Assembly: GCF_027596085.1 (NCBI RefSeq)
Contig: NC_072471.1
Span: 8,373,539-8,437,538 of the forward strand
Direction of reading: 5' to 3'
DNA: 64,000 nucleotides
Source of the DNA: Anoplopoma fimbria
Taxonomy: Eukaryota > Chordata > Actinopteri > Perciformes > Anoplopomatidae
In this document: piece after piece, positions 12,164 through 40,427 of the stretch
Layout of the letters: every line of letters starts with the position of its first letter
Numbering within the stretch: position 1 is the first letter of the stretch
The notes under the pieces: generated by a model
What the model was told of the DNA's origin: nothing
What the model saw: the letters and a program-made list of their open reading frames with translations, nothing else
The model's database searches: none
Made by a program: the position numbers and the translations under genes

Positions 12164-13583
12164 TTTTTTTTTTGAAGCCCAATTTTGTTCATAACAACAT
12201 AAATTGCAAACACTTGATATGCTTTGTGTGCAAAAACTATAATGAGAATACTAATCTACAAATAAATTATTTGCAAATCTCATTACTCCCTTTGATTTTG
12301 TGCAACCTGCATGTCCAGTCTGTGGTCTTGACCTACATGATTGGCCTATAATGAAACAATGATTGTTTTTTTAACAGTGGGAATAATGCCCTGACCTTAG
12401 GGGTTATAAGTAATGTTAAACAGGTTAAAAAGACTTCCTGTCAGCCACTGCATTAACAAACATGGCAACAGGAAATACAGAGGTGCCCATTTAGAATGTT
12501 TATGTTGTCAAGTTTGAAAAAGGTCTATATGAAACTATAGACTGACTAAAATGTAATGTAAAACATTTGTTACTTAAAATTTGATTGTAATTATACGCTT
12601 TACGACAACCGTTATATTATAAGATGAAATATTGATATAATGAAATACACATAATATTGGGTAAATATCCCGCGCCTCTTAAATCAATTGATACACTTTT
12701 TTCACTCATATTTTCAGTGTAATTTAATTTGCACAATAAACAAAGTTAAAGATGAATTTGACTGATACCATTATTTTCAAATGTTCTTAAAGATATCAAA
12801 TCGGTATAGTGAATTATTTTCACCGTGATGATAAAAATCTGTAATCAACAGTATGTAACAATATGTAATTCCACTATTGAAAAAGTAAATAATTCTGATA
12901 TTATGGGTGATTTTTTTTTTTTTTTAATCATTGCTGTCTTATATAAAATAAAACCTATGATAATTGTTTTTTATGCTACAGTAAGTAGGCATAAAGTTTA
13001 TTTTATCTGCACGTGCAATTACTACTTACTTACTGAAAATACCTTTTTTTTTTTTATGTATTTTTTTTTTTTATGTCTTCTCACTCCTCCCACTAACGTA
13101 ACGCTTCTCCACCGAAAGCATATACAATGTTGCACTCTTTCATTGACTTTAATTCATTCCTTTGACTTTCTGGCTGCAGTTTATTGGTTTGAAGCTTTTT
13201 AACAACGCGTGTCCACGTTAAAGGCGAGTGTCACGGTAAGGTTACCCCCAAAAAATCAACTCGTTAATGAGCTTTCATTAGCCAGTTATAGCCGCAATGC
13301 TAATGCTAGTGCATGTAGCTAAGAATGTTTATTAAATTCACAAGAATGTTGAAAAGTTTAAAAGGTTAGAGGTTGAGTAAATATATATTTACATGAATTA
13401 AGACCTCCATTTGGTGGACTTCAATAAGGCCTCCAACAAAACCACATTTATCTTTGTAGCTTTATTCTATTTATAATAACATTAACTTTAGAGATAAAGT
13501 CACTTAATATAAGCTTAATAATATAATATAAGTCATTTGTGCTAATTTACTAAAAATGAATAATTCAATGTGTTTTTTTCAAG
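12164..13583 (+). other. Gap between TRIM and TIPARP-like genes, with candidate 5' exon
   Basis: AT-rich sequence with poly(T) runs and no supported coding exon. Near its end, about 13100-13235, lies a candidate non-coding first exon for the TIPARP-like gene: it contains ATTGG and a GCGTG pentamer (13207-13211) and ends at a good donor, GTAAGG (13236). The matching acceptor is TTTTTTTCAAG directly before the ATG at 13584. This exon is inferred from splice signals only. Confidence 0.4.
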
Positions 13584-16420
13584 ATGCCCAACGCTTCATC
13601 CAGCAGACGAACAAAGAGAAAGATGGCGGACGGTGTTGCAGCGGTTTTGCAGCCCCCGTCCAAATCTTCCAAAGTCACCTTCCTGAGCCCGTCTCTCTTC
13701 CTGCTGGAAATCCCTGCCGACACCAACACCAGCCTCCCAGTGTGGGAGGCCATGAGATCCCAGCAGGTGGACATCGCCTGGACCGTCAACCCCTACAGCG
13801 TCAGTGTGCATTTGACCCCCGTGACCCTGAAGCAAGGGGAGAATACAACCTCCACCCAAACTGAAAGCTCCTCCAGCGTGGCGCGGAGCTCAGCGTCGTC
13901 TTCGGGGATCCCGCAGCCTCAGATGGTCATCCAGTCCATCACCCAGCAGCAGAACTCCTGCGTCCTGCTCACCCTGCTCACCCAACCGCAGAAAATACCC
14001 GCGAACCCCACGCCAGCCACCTCCCTCATCGTCTCCCTGCCTCTCATCATCACCCAACCGCAGCCGGCGCATCAGCCCAGCACGCCGACCAAGGAACGGG
14101 TCCTACCCGCCATCCAGACCCCCACAGCCACCCCCACCAAGCCCCAGGCGCCGTCTAAAGGCCCCGTCCGCTCCCCGTTCCACACAAAGATTCCCCCCAA
14201 CATCCAGGTCTGCGACAACTTCCTCCTGAGTGTGTGTCACGCAGGGAAGAAGTGTAAGATGCACCACACTCCCTACCCGTTCCACTGGCAGCTGCGGAGT
14301 GTGCTCACCCACCAGTGGATCAACGTCCCCTCTTGCTCTCAGGTCTTACTGGAGAGGAGCTACTGCAACATCGAACAAGAGTCCATTTACATCAAGGATG
14401 GGTGAGTGAGAGAGGAGAACTGGAGTTTAACTTTTAAGCGTTGCTATTAGAAGAAGATTTCCTCTGGTAAAGATAATTACATTACGGATAAATCGGAAAA
14501 TTGACACATTTTTCTTTGTCCACAATTGGGTAATTGCAGGATGTTTGGTTATCCCGGAGTCAAAAACATAAGTTTGTGTATTTTAACAATGTTGTTTTGT
14601 CCAACACTCCCTTTAGCATTCTCCTCTGCAGTCTAGTCTTTGACTCCATGGAGATTAACGACTCATCTCAGTACAACGAAGCCAGACGACTCACTAACTC
14701 GGACAGTGTGGTCAAGAACCCGTACTTTCCCAGCAAATGGAAAATCTACTGGTGGTCTAACCAGGTCTGGGTAGAGTACAACAAGGTGAATGTGTTCCTC
14801 TTTTTTACACTTTTTCCATTATTGCCCTCTTAGTACCTTTTTAAACTCTCTGAGGTATAAGTTGCGACGCCTTGTTCATTAACTGCGTCATCCCTCCGCA
14901 GGACGTGTCCACCCTGCTGCTGAAGAAGATGAGCAAGAAGGAGACCGAGTGTTCCTTCTATATCTGCTCCCAGGAGTACGAGGTGGACTTCACCACCATG
15001 ATCCAGACCAACGTCACCACAGGGTTCCTCAGAAATGTCCGCTGCAGACCGTTATACCGCTCCCCTGATTCCATGCGGCCTTACCTGCAGTCAGTATCCA
15101 TTTCTTTGTATTCCTAGTCTCTGTTTCAGTCACATGACATAACCAATTTCATATAAAATACATTGTAGTGGTGTTGCTGAAGCAAAGTGAGTTATTGTCA
15201 GGTTCCACATATGATAAAAACAATGTCATCAATCAAATCACAGAAAAAGCAACGAGGACAGATTTATAATACTCGTACTTATAATAATATGATAATACTT
15301 GTACGATAAAGTCAGGCTATTTGAAAGAAAACCCCATTAAAAAAGGTCCTGTACCTCCTCTTCATCACAATAATACCCCCCCTTCCTCTACTTCACACCC
15401 AGGACAGGAATCCTGCCTGAGCCCGACGGCGATCCTCCTGGTGCAAACTTCAGCGTGGACCCTCTGGAGGAGTTCAGCTCCTGGTATCCTCCCGTGTGGT
15501 GTCTGGACTCGGAGCAGGACTACAGCTTGGTGGACCTTCCGGCCGGCACGCAGGCCTACCGGAGTGTCCAGAACTTCTTCTACGAGACCCTGCCCGAGAC
15601 CAAGGTGGACATCATCGGCATCCAGCAGGTCCAGAACCTCCTCCACTGGGACAAGTACCAAAGGTCCAGCTGCTGTTTGTGCTTAAAAACCTTGAAGGTT
15701 TCATTTAAAGTTACTGAGTTTGCATTGATTAAGATACCAAGATGGTACCAAGTGAAATTACCTCTCTGAAGACGGAAATTCGCTTGAAGAAAATTCAGAT
15801 AAATATTTTTAAAAGCTTGTTTCGGCACAATATATTGTCAAACTAATATTTAAACATAAGCCAGATACATTCAGTCTAAATATCAGTCCGTATTTAAGTG
15901 AAGTACAGAGATATAAAGGTAGGAAACATGTTGGAAAAAAGGAAACACTTAGCATCTGCGTTGTCATTCCAGGTACAAGGCGTACATGCAGAAGCAGCAC
16001 GCCAAGTCCCAGGAGCCTCTGGAGAGACATCTCTTCCACGGGACAATGAAAGGCCCCTCCGAGGACATCTGCCACAACAACTTCGACCCTCGCATGGCCG
16101 GGGTCAACGGGACGTCCAACGGTTTCGGCTCCTACTTCGCCACCGCCGCCTCCTTCTCCAACACCTTCTCGGCCAAGTTGGGGCCAGATGAGGTCTGCTA
16201 CATGTTCCTAGCCAAAGTCCTGGTGGGGAAGGTGAGTCTCGGAAGGTACGACTACCGCCGGCCGCCGCCACTCGACTCCAAGACGAGTAAGTTCCTTCTC
16301 TACGACACCTGCGTGGACGACATTGACAAGCCCACCATGTTTGTAGTTTTTGATAGCTGTCAGTGCTACCCGTACTACCTCATCAAGTACAAAGACCTGC
16401 CCAAAGCGATCGAAATGTGA
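13584..16420 (+). CDS. tiparp-like: TIPARP/PARP7-like mono-ADP-ribosyltransferase
   Basis: Five coding exons: 13584-14401, 14632-14785, 14902-15089, 15403-15663, 15973-16420, joining in frame to 622 residues (human TIPARP is 657). A basic segment near residues 8-13 (RRTKRK) may be a nuclear signal. A Ser/Thr/Pro/Gln-rich linker follows. The CCCH zinc finger is C210, C218, C224, H228 (C-x7-C-x5-C-x3-H). A WWE domain covers about 305-385, with W309, W313 and W314 in its core. The PARP domain covers about 405-618: H496-G-T, Y528 in GSYFA, and probably I611 in YYLIKY. This H-Y-I triad, lacking the Glu of PARP1, marks a mono-ADP-ribosyltransferase that uses NAD+ to modify proteins. In mammals TIPARP is induced by the aryl hydrocarbon receptor and dampens it and interferon signalling. 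PARP11 lacks the zinc finger, so TIPARP-like is preferred. Donor sites GTCAGT (exon 3 of coding order) and GTCCAG are weak. Confidence 0.92.
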
Positions 16421-16744
16421 TGAAGAAGAGGACAGGCCTTGATAGCAGTTGGCTCTTGGTGATTGTTCGGACATAAAGTGTCCAGTTGTAAGACGACCTA
16501 AAATGTTTATCAAAAGTTATCACTTTATAAAATGCACAATGTGTAGATTATACACAATCACATTCTATTTGACAACAATGAAGACATGTAAGCAGACTGT
16601 TAAAAATGTAGTTCAAAGCGCTTTATTTTTCCAAAATGTTTTTTATTTTGGTTATTCAAACATTTTAACACAGATGGAAATAAGTACTTTTGTTTTTCTC
16701 TTAAAGGTGTTCGGAATCAAATTGACATCTGTGTTGGTTATGAA

Positions 16745-16798
16745 AATAAATCACCCGTTGTTATACTTTCATCTGTTAAAATAAAACAGTTTAATAAA
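16745..16798 (+). terminator. Poly(A) signals of TIPARP-like gene
   Basis: Three AATAAA hexamers lie at 16745, 16780 and 16793, about 325-375 bp after the stop codon, giving a 3' UTR of about 0.4 kb. The cluster fits normal vertebrate cleavage and polyadenylation. An (AT)n tract follows 50 bp later. Confidence 0.6.
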
Positions 16799-16846
16799 CA
16801 TATTGTCAGACTGGAATGTGTTTCTCAGAAGTCCCCTGTAGTAAAA

Positions 16847-16848
<2 letters not shown>

Positions 16849-16896
<48 letters not shown>
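16849..16896. repeat. (AT)n microsatellite
   Basis: About 24 uninterrupted AT units, just downstream of the poly(A) signals of the TIPARP-like gene. Confidence 0.95.
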
Positions 16897-16898
<2 letters not shown>

Positions 16899-17310
16899 CA
16901 AAATATCTTCTATAAATTCCTTTTTCTTCTCTCTTTAAAACTCAATTGCACACAAAATGACAAAACAGGATTTTTTTTTATAAATTGCTGGCACACACTT
17001 ATTTTGAAAATATTTGTAACATTAATTTCCTTAAGACTTAACCAGATATTTGCACTCTTATCTGCATGGTATCTGTGATTTCAGAGCCGGACACAACCCA
17101 CATCAAAAAGCATTTATATATACCCCTGAAAAACCCGGATCCAGATCAGACTGATTTAAAATAACTGAATTATTTATGTACTATTCAGATGTTTTAACAT
17201 GTCCCCACAGACATAAAGTACACTGAATTAACAAAATATCAGAAACATTTAATGATGACATATAGACCTGTAAAGGACGCTATCCTTAACTGATTTCCCT
17301 TAAGTTTCCC

Positions 17311-17475
17311 TTATAATTCCAAAGGGAGGAGACACTGGCAGTTATATTGTTGAAGCTTCGAGACAGACGACATGTAGGCTGTACAGAACTGACCCCGTCT
17401 CAGCTCGTGTCTTAAATACTCAGCGTAGAAACAGTTGAGTGCTTGATTTTCTTCCTTCAAAGTCTGGGGCCGCCT
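17311..17475 (-). other. Candidate orphan coding exon
   Basis: On the minus strand an acceptor-like TTGTTGCACAG is followed by an open frame with balanced, charged composition: basic start (RRRPQ), then ENQALNCF, LRHELRRGQF and the end CLLPLEL before TAA. It looks less random than the surrounding AT-rich sequence, but I recognise no family. No partner exon was found between here and the tulp3 stop. It could be a last exon of a small minus-strand gene, an alternative tulp3 3' exon, a decayed fragment or chance. Confidence 0.2.
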
Positions 17476-18542
17476 TCTGTATCTGTGCAACAATGAAAAT
17501 AAAAGCTCTATCTAGTGTTTTAATGCTGAACTTATATCCATTATTTAAAAAAATGCATGTTTAGTGAAGACTGCTAGAAGAGATCAAATAAGGCATTACC
17601 TTGTGTTTTATGTACAGTATGTATATCCTTTCTCTTTAAATGTGCAATTCTGCATTTTTTTTCTCATGATAAACTTACTTGTTATGACAAAGAAAAATCA
17701 CAGTCACTGATAAAAATTACACTTATCCACAAAAAAATCCCACAAAAACCATAACACAGGCCTGTTCTGAATAATGCACTTCCCACACAAAAGAATATAA
17801 AAAAGGGTTGAAAAAATAAAATAAAAGAATGAATCGAAGTAGACGGCAGATTAAACCACGACGCCACATTTAAAGATGTAAACAAGACTGAAATGCTGAC
17901 CATGATGCAACTTACTTACCAGAAAATAATTGTTGGAAAGATGAGTAACAGAAAACAACTTTTCTTTCTTAGTCTTAAAACTAAGAGTTTATGCTCTTAG
18001 TCCCTTGTTACCAAATCATTCTGAAGTTTGGCCTGAAGGTGGCGCCAGAGGAGAGGCCATGTTGTTGCGTAATTACAAATGGTTTAACCAAATCACTAGT
18101 GTGACAAAAACACGCAGTGAAATCAAATTTAAAGGCAACAGAAAATACATAATTAATACACATATCACCCTCTACATAGTGCGAGTCATATATCTGTTAT
18201 CAGATCTTTTTGCACCAGATGTCTGACAAGAGTGGTGTGTTCTGCTTTTGTCTTTTCCCTTTTAGTTTGCATACATGTGTACACGTAAACTGTACAAAAT
18301 GGTTAAATTGATAATTGAAAAAAAAGCTTCCGCACTAAAACAGTTTTTTGGGGGGGGATCGGCCAACAGAGCACCAACATCTCTAATCAGTATCTTCTTG
18401 CTCTTTTCTTTAATCTCATATTTGTCACTCGACTTCAGCGTGAACTGGCCCCCTGCTGATTTAAACAAGTGTATCTGTCTGCTTCCAAACTGTCCCGTGG
18501 GAGGAGTTTTGAGGGGAGGACAGGAAAGGTGGTGGTGTGGAG

Positions 18543-18544
<2 letters not shown>

Positions 18545-18575
<31 letters not shown>
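18545..18575. repeat. Poly(A) tract
   Basis: A run of 31 A on the plus strand, i.e. poly(T) in the tulp3 3' UTR, 14 nt beyond its stop codon. Length is likely to vary between individuals. Confidence 0.95.
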
Positions 18576-18577
<2 letters not shown>

Positions 18578-18588
18578 AAACAGGCGGT

Positions 18589-35355
<16,767 letters not shown>

Positions 35356-38300
35356 GGATGCGGCTGCAGGAATGCTAGTCCAGGGGCTCTCCTATCACAG
35401 CTCAAGAGTTACCGTGCCGTCCTACCTGACAGCAAGCAAGCCCCGCAGGCTCCGAGATCACTGCCAAAGAGTAGCTATGTCCAATCCCAGGGGAGTGACA
35501 GCTACCGGCGCTGAGGCAGGCTGAGGTCGGGAGGCTTGGAGCGGTTGCCATGACTTCACACCTCGGGCAACTCACAAGGGTTCAAACTGGGGCTAGGTAT
35601 AAAAGTGAGAGGCCTAAATACTTGTGTCGCACAGTGGTTACCTGTTTGAGCCGTTTATGTTTGATATAACATCCCACCTTCCCAGTGGCTGGATAGATTT
35701 CCAAAATAAAATCTATTTGTCAGCTTGGTGTCATCCGAGTTCTCCTTTTTTTTTTATTTTTTACTGCCAGGCTACTTTCCAGTAACTTTCTGAAAGACTC
35801 AGCAGTCGCAGCTCATATCCTCTGACTCATAAGGCGGCACTGATATACCAAACCACAGATGCACAATCTGTCTGGCATCTCAGTTACATGCAATAGTGGA
35901 ATTTTATTGAGCTTTAAATATCCTAAATTTCTTCTAAAACGTAATCCCCCGTCAACCTTACTGGATCAATCCATGTTCAACTGTCAGCATATGAGTAGAA
36001 CGTGCCAGTCGTTGTTAATCATGATAATACTGAAAAGCACATGTTGTTTTAAAAAAAAAAATGCAACTCAATACACTGAAATTTATAGATTATCCTTTCT
36101 AAAAACAGACATGGTGTGGGGACCTTAATCTAGTTGCTAGGGAACCAGAGCCTCACAAACGTTTATCTCCACCTATTTGCAAGAGTGGCGAGGAAAGAAC
36201 GCACGGCGCAAACGAAGAATGTGTTTGTGTACGTTCGTCCTGGGGGACAGCAGTGAAATGGCATATAAGTCAACTGGTGATAAGCGGGGGAATCATTCAC
36301 CACAGGGAGTAATTATTGAGCTCAAAACAAATGATGGAAAAAAAGCTACAAGAGTTAATAATGATACCATTTTCCCTGGGGACCCGATGGGACACATTCT
36401 ACTCACGGCTCTCCTGCAGTGACGCTTTGCTTTGTTTCTGGAAAGCTTGACAGAAAATGTCATTACGTCCATTAAGTGTTTGGCAATTTGAATCTTCTCA
36501 AGGTGGAAGAAGCCATTTGGCTCTGATCGTATCATGACGCAGAAACACAGATTTAACCACAAACACAGCAGAAACTGTAACTTCAGTGAAATATGTGCCG
36601 TGCTGAAGCATTCAACCAGGACAAAGTGAGTCCATTCCCAAATACCACGGATGTTTTTTCAGTGTCTCAGTGATTGAGCAACAGAGTGGATTACTCTGGC
36701 CAGCTGGGCCGTATGGTTTTTTTCGGAATCCACTGGACAACCACAGCAAATCACAACTCAACTACAAGCCCCGGTGTAGTTAGAAAGGTCAACTGCCATA
36801 ATGATGGTGTTACCATGGGCAACTACAAGTACTGGATTCATTTTCATACATGGATTCCTCTCTGGGAACCAACAGATTACACATTTGTCAGTTTAGTTAT
36901 CTGCACTTCCAACCGTGCTGACAATTCCTCCAAACTACTGATGCATGATCTGTAAAAAAAACCTCCTGTGGCAGTTGTGATCTTTCTGACCTTGTTCAAT
37001 ACTGTACTCTGTGAAGACATTACACCCGCTCTACAGGATAATCTGGACAGTAACAATGGATGTTTTTGTGACTGTGATACTGATGGTACTCAGTGATACT
37101 ATACCTCACTATTACGCAACTGCTGTACCCAGAATCATTGCAAAAAAAAAAAAACACTCCACTGGGGTTAGGAGCCATGGGTGGCCTATCTCTACAGTTG
37201 TCAACATAACAACCTGGAAAATTGTATAATAACCTTTCAGCTGGTGACTCTAGGCTGACACAGGAAGTCTTTGGGTGCCATTAAAGTACAGATGTCCCAT
37301 TACGGTTGTGTGTGCCGTTTTTACCGCTAACCCTGGCAATGACAATGCAACAAGCGAACAGAAAACTTTCTCGGCGATTCACTATTAACACTACACTCAT
37401 GTTATCAGCCCCTCAAACATTACACAGGCTCCAGTAATCATAACTGCTTCACTCTGACATCCTTGTGCTTTGGAAAAAAAATCTGCTGTGACACAGTGCT
37501 ACTAGGAGTAAAAGTTAGACTAATTTAAACCAATATGTTTGTAAGAGAAAAATAAAAAAGTAACAAGAAGCGGAGAAAAGGCCACTTATTCATCTGTCTT
37601 TGAAGGTTGATCATTACAAATGCCGAGTCAGCCGTCTGTGAACTTTATAACACAAACTGTCTGGGTTCGTCGAGTCTATGAGCAGTGTGCATCACAGCGT
37701 GGGTGCTCATAAGGAGTGATTCCATTGCTGTGTCTCACATTTCCAAATTGACACGGTTACAAAGCCAAGATTTTTCCTATACTGTAAAATCCCAGTGTTT
37801 GTTCTAGACATACGGGGGAAAACATGAACAAGATGGTAGCTAGTCATTTTCTAACACATTAACCTACTGACACTGACTGGCACCACTTAGGTTATGAATG
37901 AATGCAGTACAAAGACAATATAACAAGAATAAACCAAGGCTGTAGCAATCCACATAATTTGTTTGCATTCAAAAACTTGTCAACATCACTGTAACTGTAA
38001 TAAAAATGTAAATGTTGCATAATGTGTCTGTGCCTTGAATGCCTTGAATGTGCAAACTGAGAAAAAAAACAAATAATCACGCTGGGAATGTAACAGGAAA
38101 GGGTGGGAGGTAGTTTGATTTTTATCTGCCTGCAAAATGAAAGCAGACCTCTGCTCCAGCGCTTGAAATTGCTCATAGTATCTTCCATCATGCACAAACA
38201 CACAAACACACAAACACAAGATCCATTTTTCCAACACCTGTTTGAATGACTAGCAGAGTGGACATCAGAGGGAAAGTGTAGGAAGCACTCTTGCGCATTA

Positions 38301-40427
38301 TGCTGATGTGAATGATGTGTTTGAGTCTGACAATGGCTATCAAGCTTTTGCTACATGTTTACAACTGATACCTTCAAATGTACAATACAATCCATGTTTT
38401 TGCATTTACAGACTGCCCTACTTTCTTACTCGGTTATCAACGTATGAGGTCCATAACTATAGATGCTGTTCTCGGTGGTGAGGACATACTGTATAACGTG
38501 ACTGCTTCACAGGAACGCTTTGACACAGAACAGACAGAGGCTGCATGCTCCAACACGACATGCAAACTTGTGTTTATTCCTCATGCCTCTTGCTTCACTG
38601 TATTTAAAGCTGATTCAACCTAGCCTTCCCCCCCATCTGTGATGCATAACTCCCTTTGATAGGTTGTGATCAAACAGAGAACATAGGGATCCAAGCTCTC
38701 AAGTCTATGGGGAAAGCTGCACAGTGAGAGAAGTTGTTGTTACATTGTATCAAGTAAACATACACACATGCTTCATATTGTAATAACAAGATATGAGGTA
38801 ACTAAACATACACTACTACTGAAGTCCATCAAAATGTGCTGCCTAGGAGACAAATCAAAACACTATTAAAGCACGTTATTGCAGCTGGATATTTAATTGT
38901 TTTCCTTTTTTTGTTCAGCTATAAGAGATGTTGTTATGAAGGCACCTCGGCTGGTTAACGTGACACTAAAAAGAGCAACATATGTGATCAACATAAGAGA
39001 GAAACAGACTGCTGTGAGATGTTACAGCTAGCTTGTTAGCTAGCGTTAGCCGCTTCAGCCTCTACTGTAAGCAATGGTGCCTTCATTAAAAAAAAAAAAG
39101 TTTTTACGGGTAAGAGAAAACGGTGACGACCCCGGTTGGCTCATCGTGCCACAGTTGTCTTAAACAGAACAAAACGCAACCGTAGGAAACACAAGCAACG
39201 TATCGCTATCTTTTGGTTTTTACCTCATGCTGTAGTAACTCATGTTTATCCACGGTTGCTAAGGGAAGATCCTCGTGCAGCCGAACATTCTCTTTGTGGA
39301 CGCGGTAGCGGAGAACTCTGTTACTCGGGTCCTTAGTTACAGAGCGCACTAAGAACGGGCTTTCCTATTGGTCAGCCGACTGCTACGTGGATTTTGATTG
39401 GCTGACCAGTCCGGAGGAGGATGGAGAGTTGTTCATATTTTTCGTTTTTTTACCTTGAAATGTTTTTTGTGTGTTTTTTTTCCAAATTGTAAAAGGAGCC
39501 ACAAAGGCGTGAAAATATATATATATATTTTTTAAAATATTGTCACAGAAAATACAATATAAATGGCTTTGGTCAAGGTTGTTCTACAGTGACTGGTAAC
39601 CATGACAACAAGTAGCTCAAGAAACTCTATGACTCCATCAAAATGTAGAACAAGTCAGAGAAGAGACTGTTTTTTTCCCCTGAGAGCATCAAATAACTCA
39701 TTATAGCCTGAGAGATGTCTTAATAAACCAAGATTTCTGTTTGCCCATTGGTCAGATACATTTATTCCATGTATTATACGCAACACATTTGAAAGAGAAA
39801 ATAATGGATTTTAAGGAACACAGACATGCTCGCAATAACCAAAAGCAGATTTCAAGACACCAGTGACTCAAGATTTCAGGAAAATGATAAGTGTCTGCTC
39901 AATATAGTCCGAACAAAATGTACGAATGTAAGAATAACAAACAAACAAAAAGTGTGTGTTGCTAGAGGTCAGGATTATACAGAATTCAAACACAAGGACC
40001 GTCTCTAAATTGCAACATAATCTATAACAGTACAGTATAATTGAGATCGGTCTAAATATTTTCTCACTCATGGAAAAAAAAAGCGCTTACAATTTGGATA
40101 TTGCTGTAATTATGGCTTTTTTTATTTGCCCATTACTTGATTTGATCATTTGATTCTTACAATGATAACTCCCAGGGTTGGGCATTTTGGGGGGTGGGTG
40201 AGAGAGTTATTTCATAATGTCCTTGGTTTATCATAATGACGTTCAATCAAAAGTGACACAAAGTAAAAAGTCAATGAACTGAAATGTGATCATGACTTTA
40301 AAATGCAGCAGCTCCGTTCACTGCAATAAAGAAGAAAGAATTCTGGGCATTCAGAAGTGGTCCGATGAGTAATCGGTGACATTCTCGGTTGACATTGCCT
40401 AATCGTCTTCTTACAAAACCCTCTACA
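35356..40427. other. Upstream of tulp3 / downstream of rhno1
   Basis: About 5 kb with no coding exon I can support. On the minus strand the tulp3 ATG (35355) is preceded by CATTCCTGCAG, a good splice acceptor, so tulp3 may have a non-coding first exon farther away. The candidate is at 39228-39360, listed separately. The rhno1 3' UTR must lie just below 40428. The open frame at 36674-36955 is not conserved-looking and lacks splice support. Confidence 0.45.
39228..39410 (-). promoter_or_regulatory. Candidate promoter and non-coding first exon, probably tulp3
   Basis: Two ATTGG words (CCAAT on the minus strand) at 39367-39371 and 39398-39402 are exactly 31 bp apart, and their surroundings, TTGGTCAGCCGA and TTGGCTGACCAG, are partly inverted copies. 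The adjoining minus-strand sequence ends at a donor, CATGAG then GTAAAA (at 39227). This would splice to the acceptor directly before the tulp3 ATG. The spacing is typical of paired NF-Y sites. The target gene is inferred. Confidence 0.4.

Larger units (their letters stand above)
16897..18588. other. Gap between TIPARP-like and tulp3, incl. tulp3 3' UTR
   Basis: Convergent intergenic space of about 1.7 kb between the two genes. The part nearest 18588 is tulp3 3' UTR, which starts on the minus strand with a run of 31 T (plus-strand A at 18545-18575) only 14 nt after the stop codon. I found no clear minus-strand AATAAA here, so the 3' end is not placed. A coding-like minus-strand segment at 17311-17475 is listed separately. 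The remainder is AT-rich and featureless to me. Confidence 0.5.

Noticed and set aside
36674..36955. 93-residue frame between tulp3 and rhno1
   Set aside because: No recognisable motif, no splice signals and no start context; not reported as a gene.
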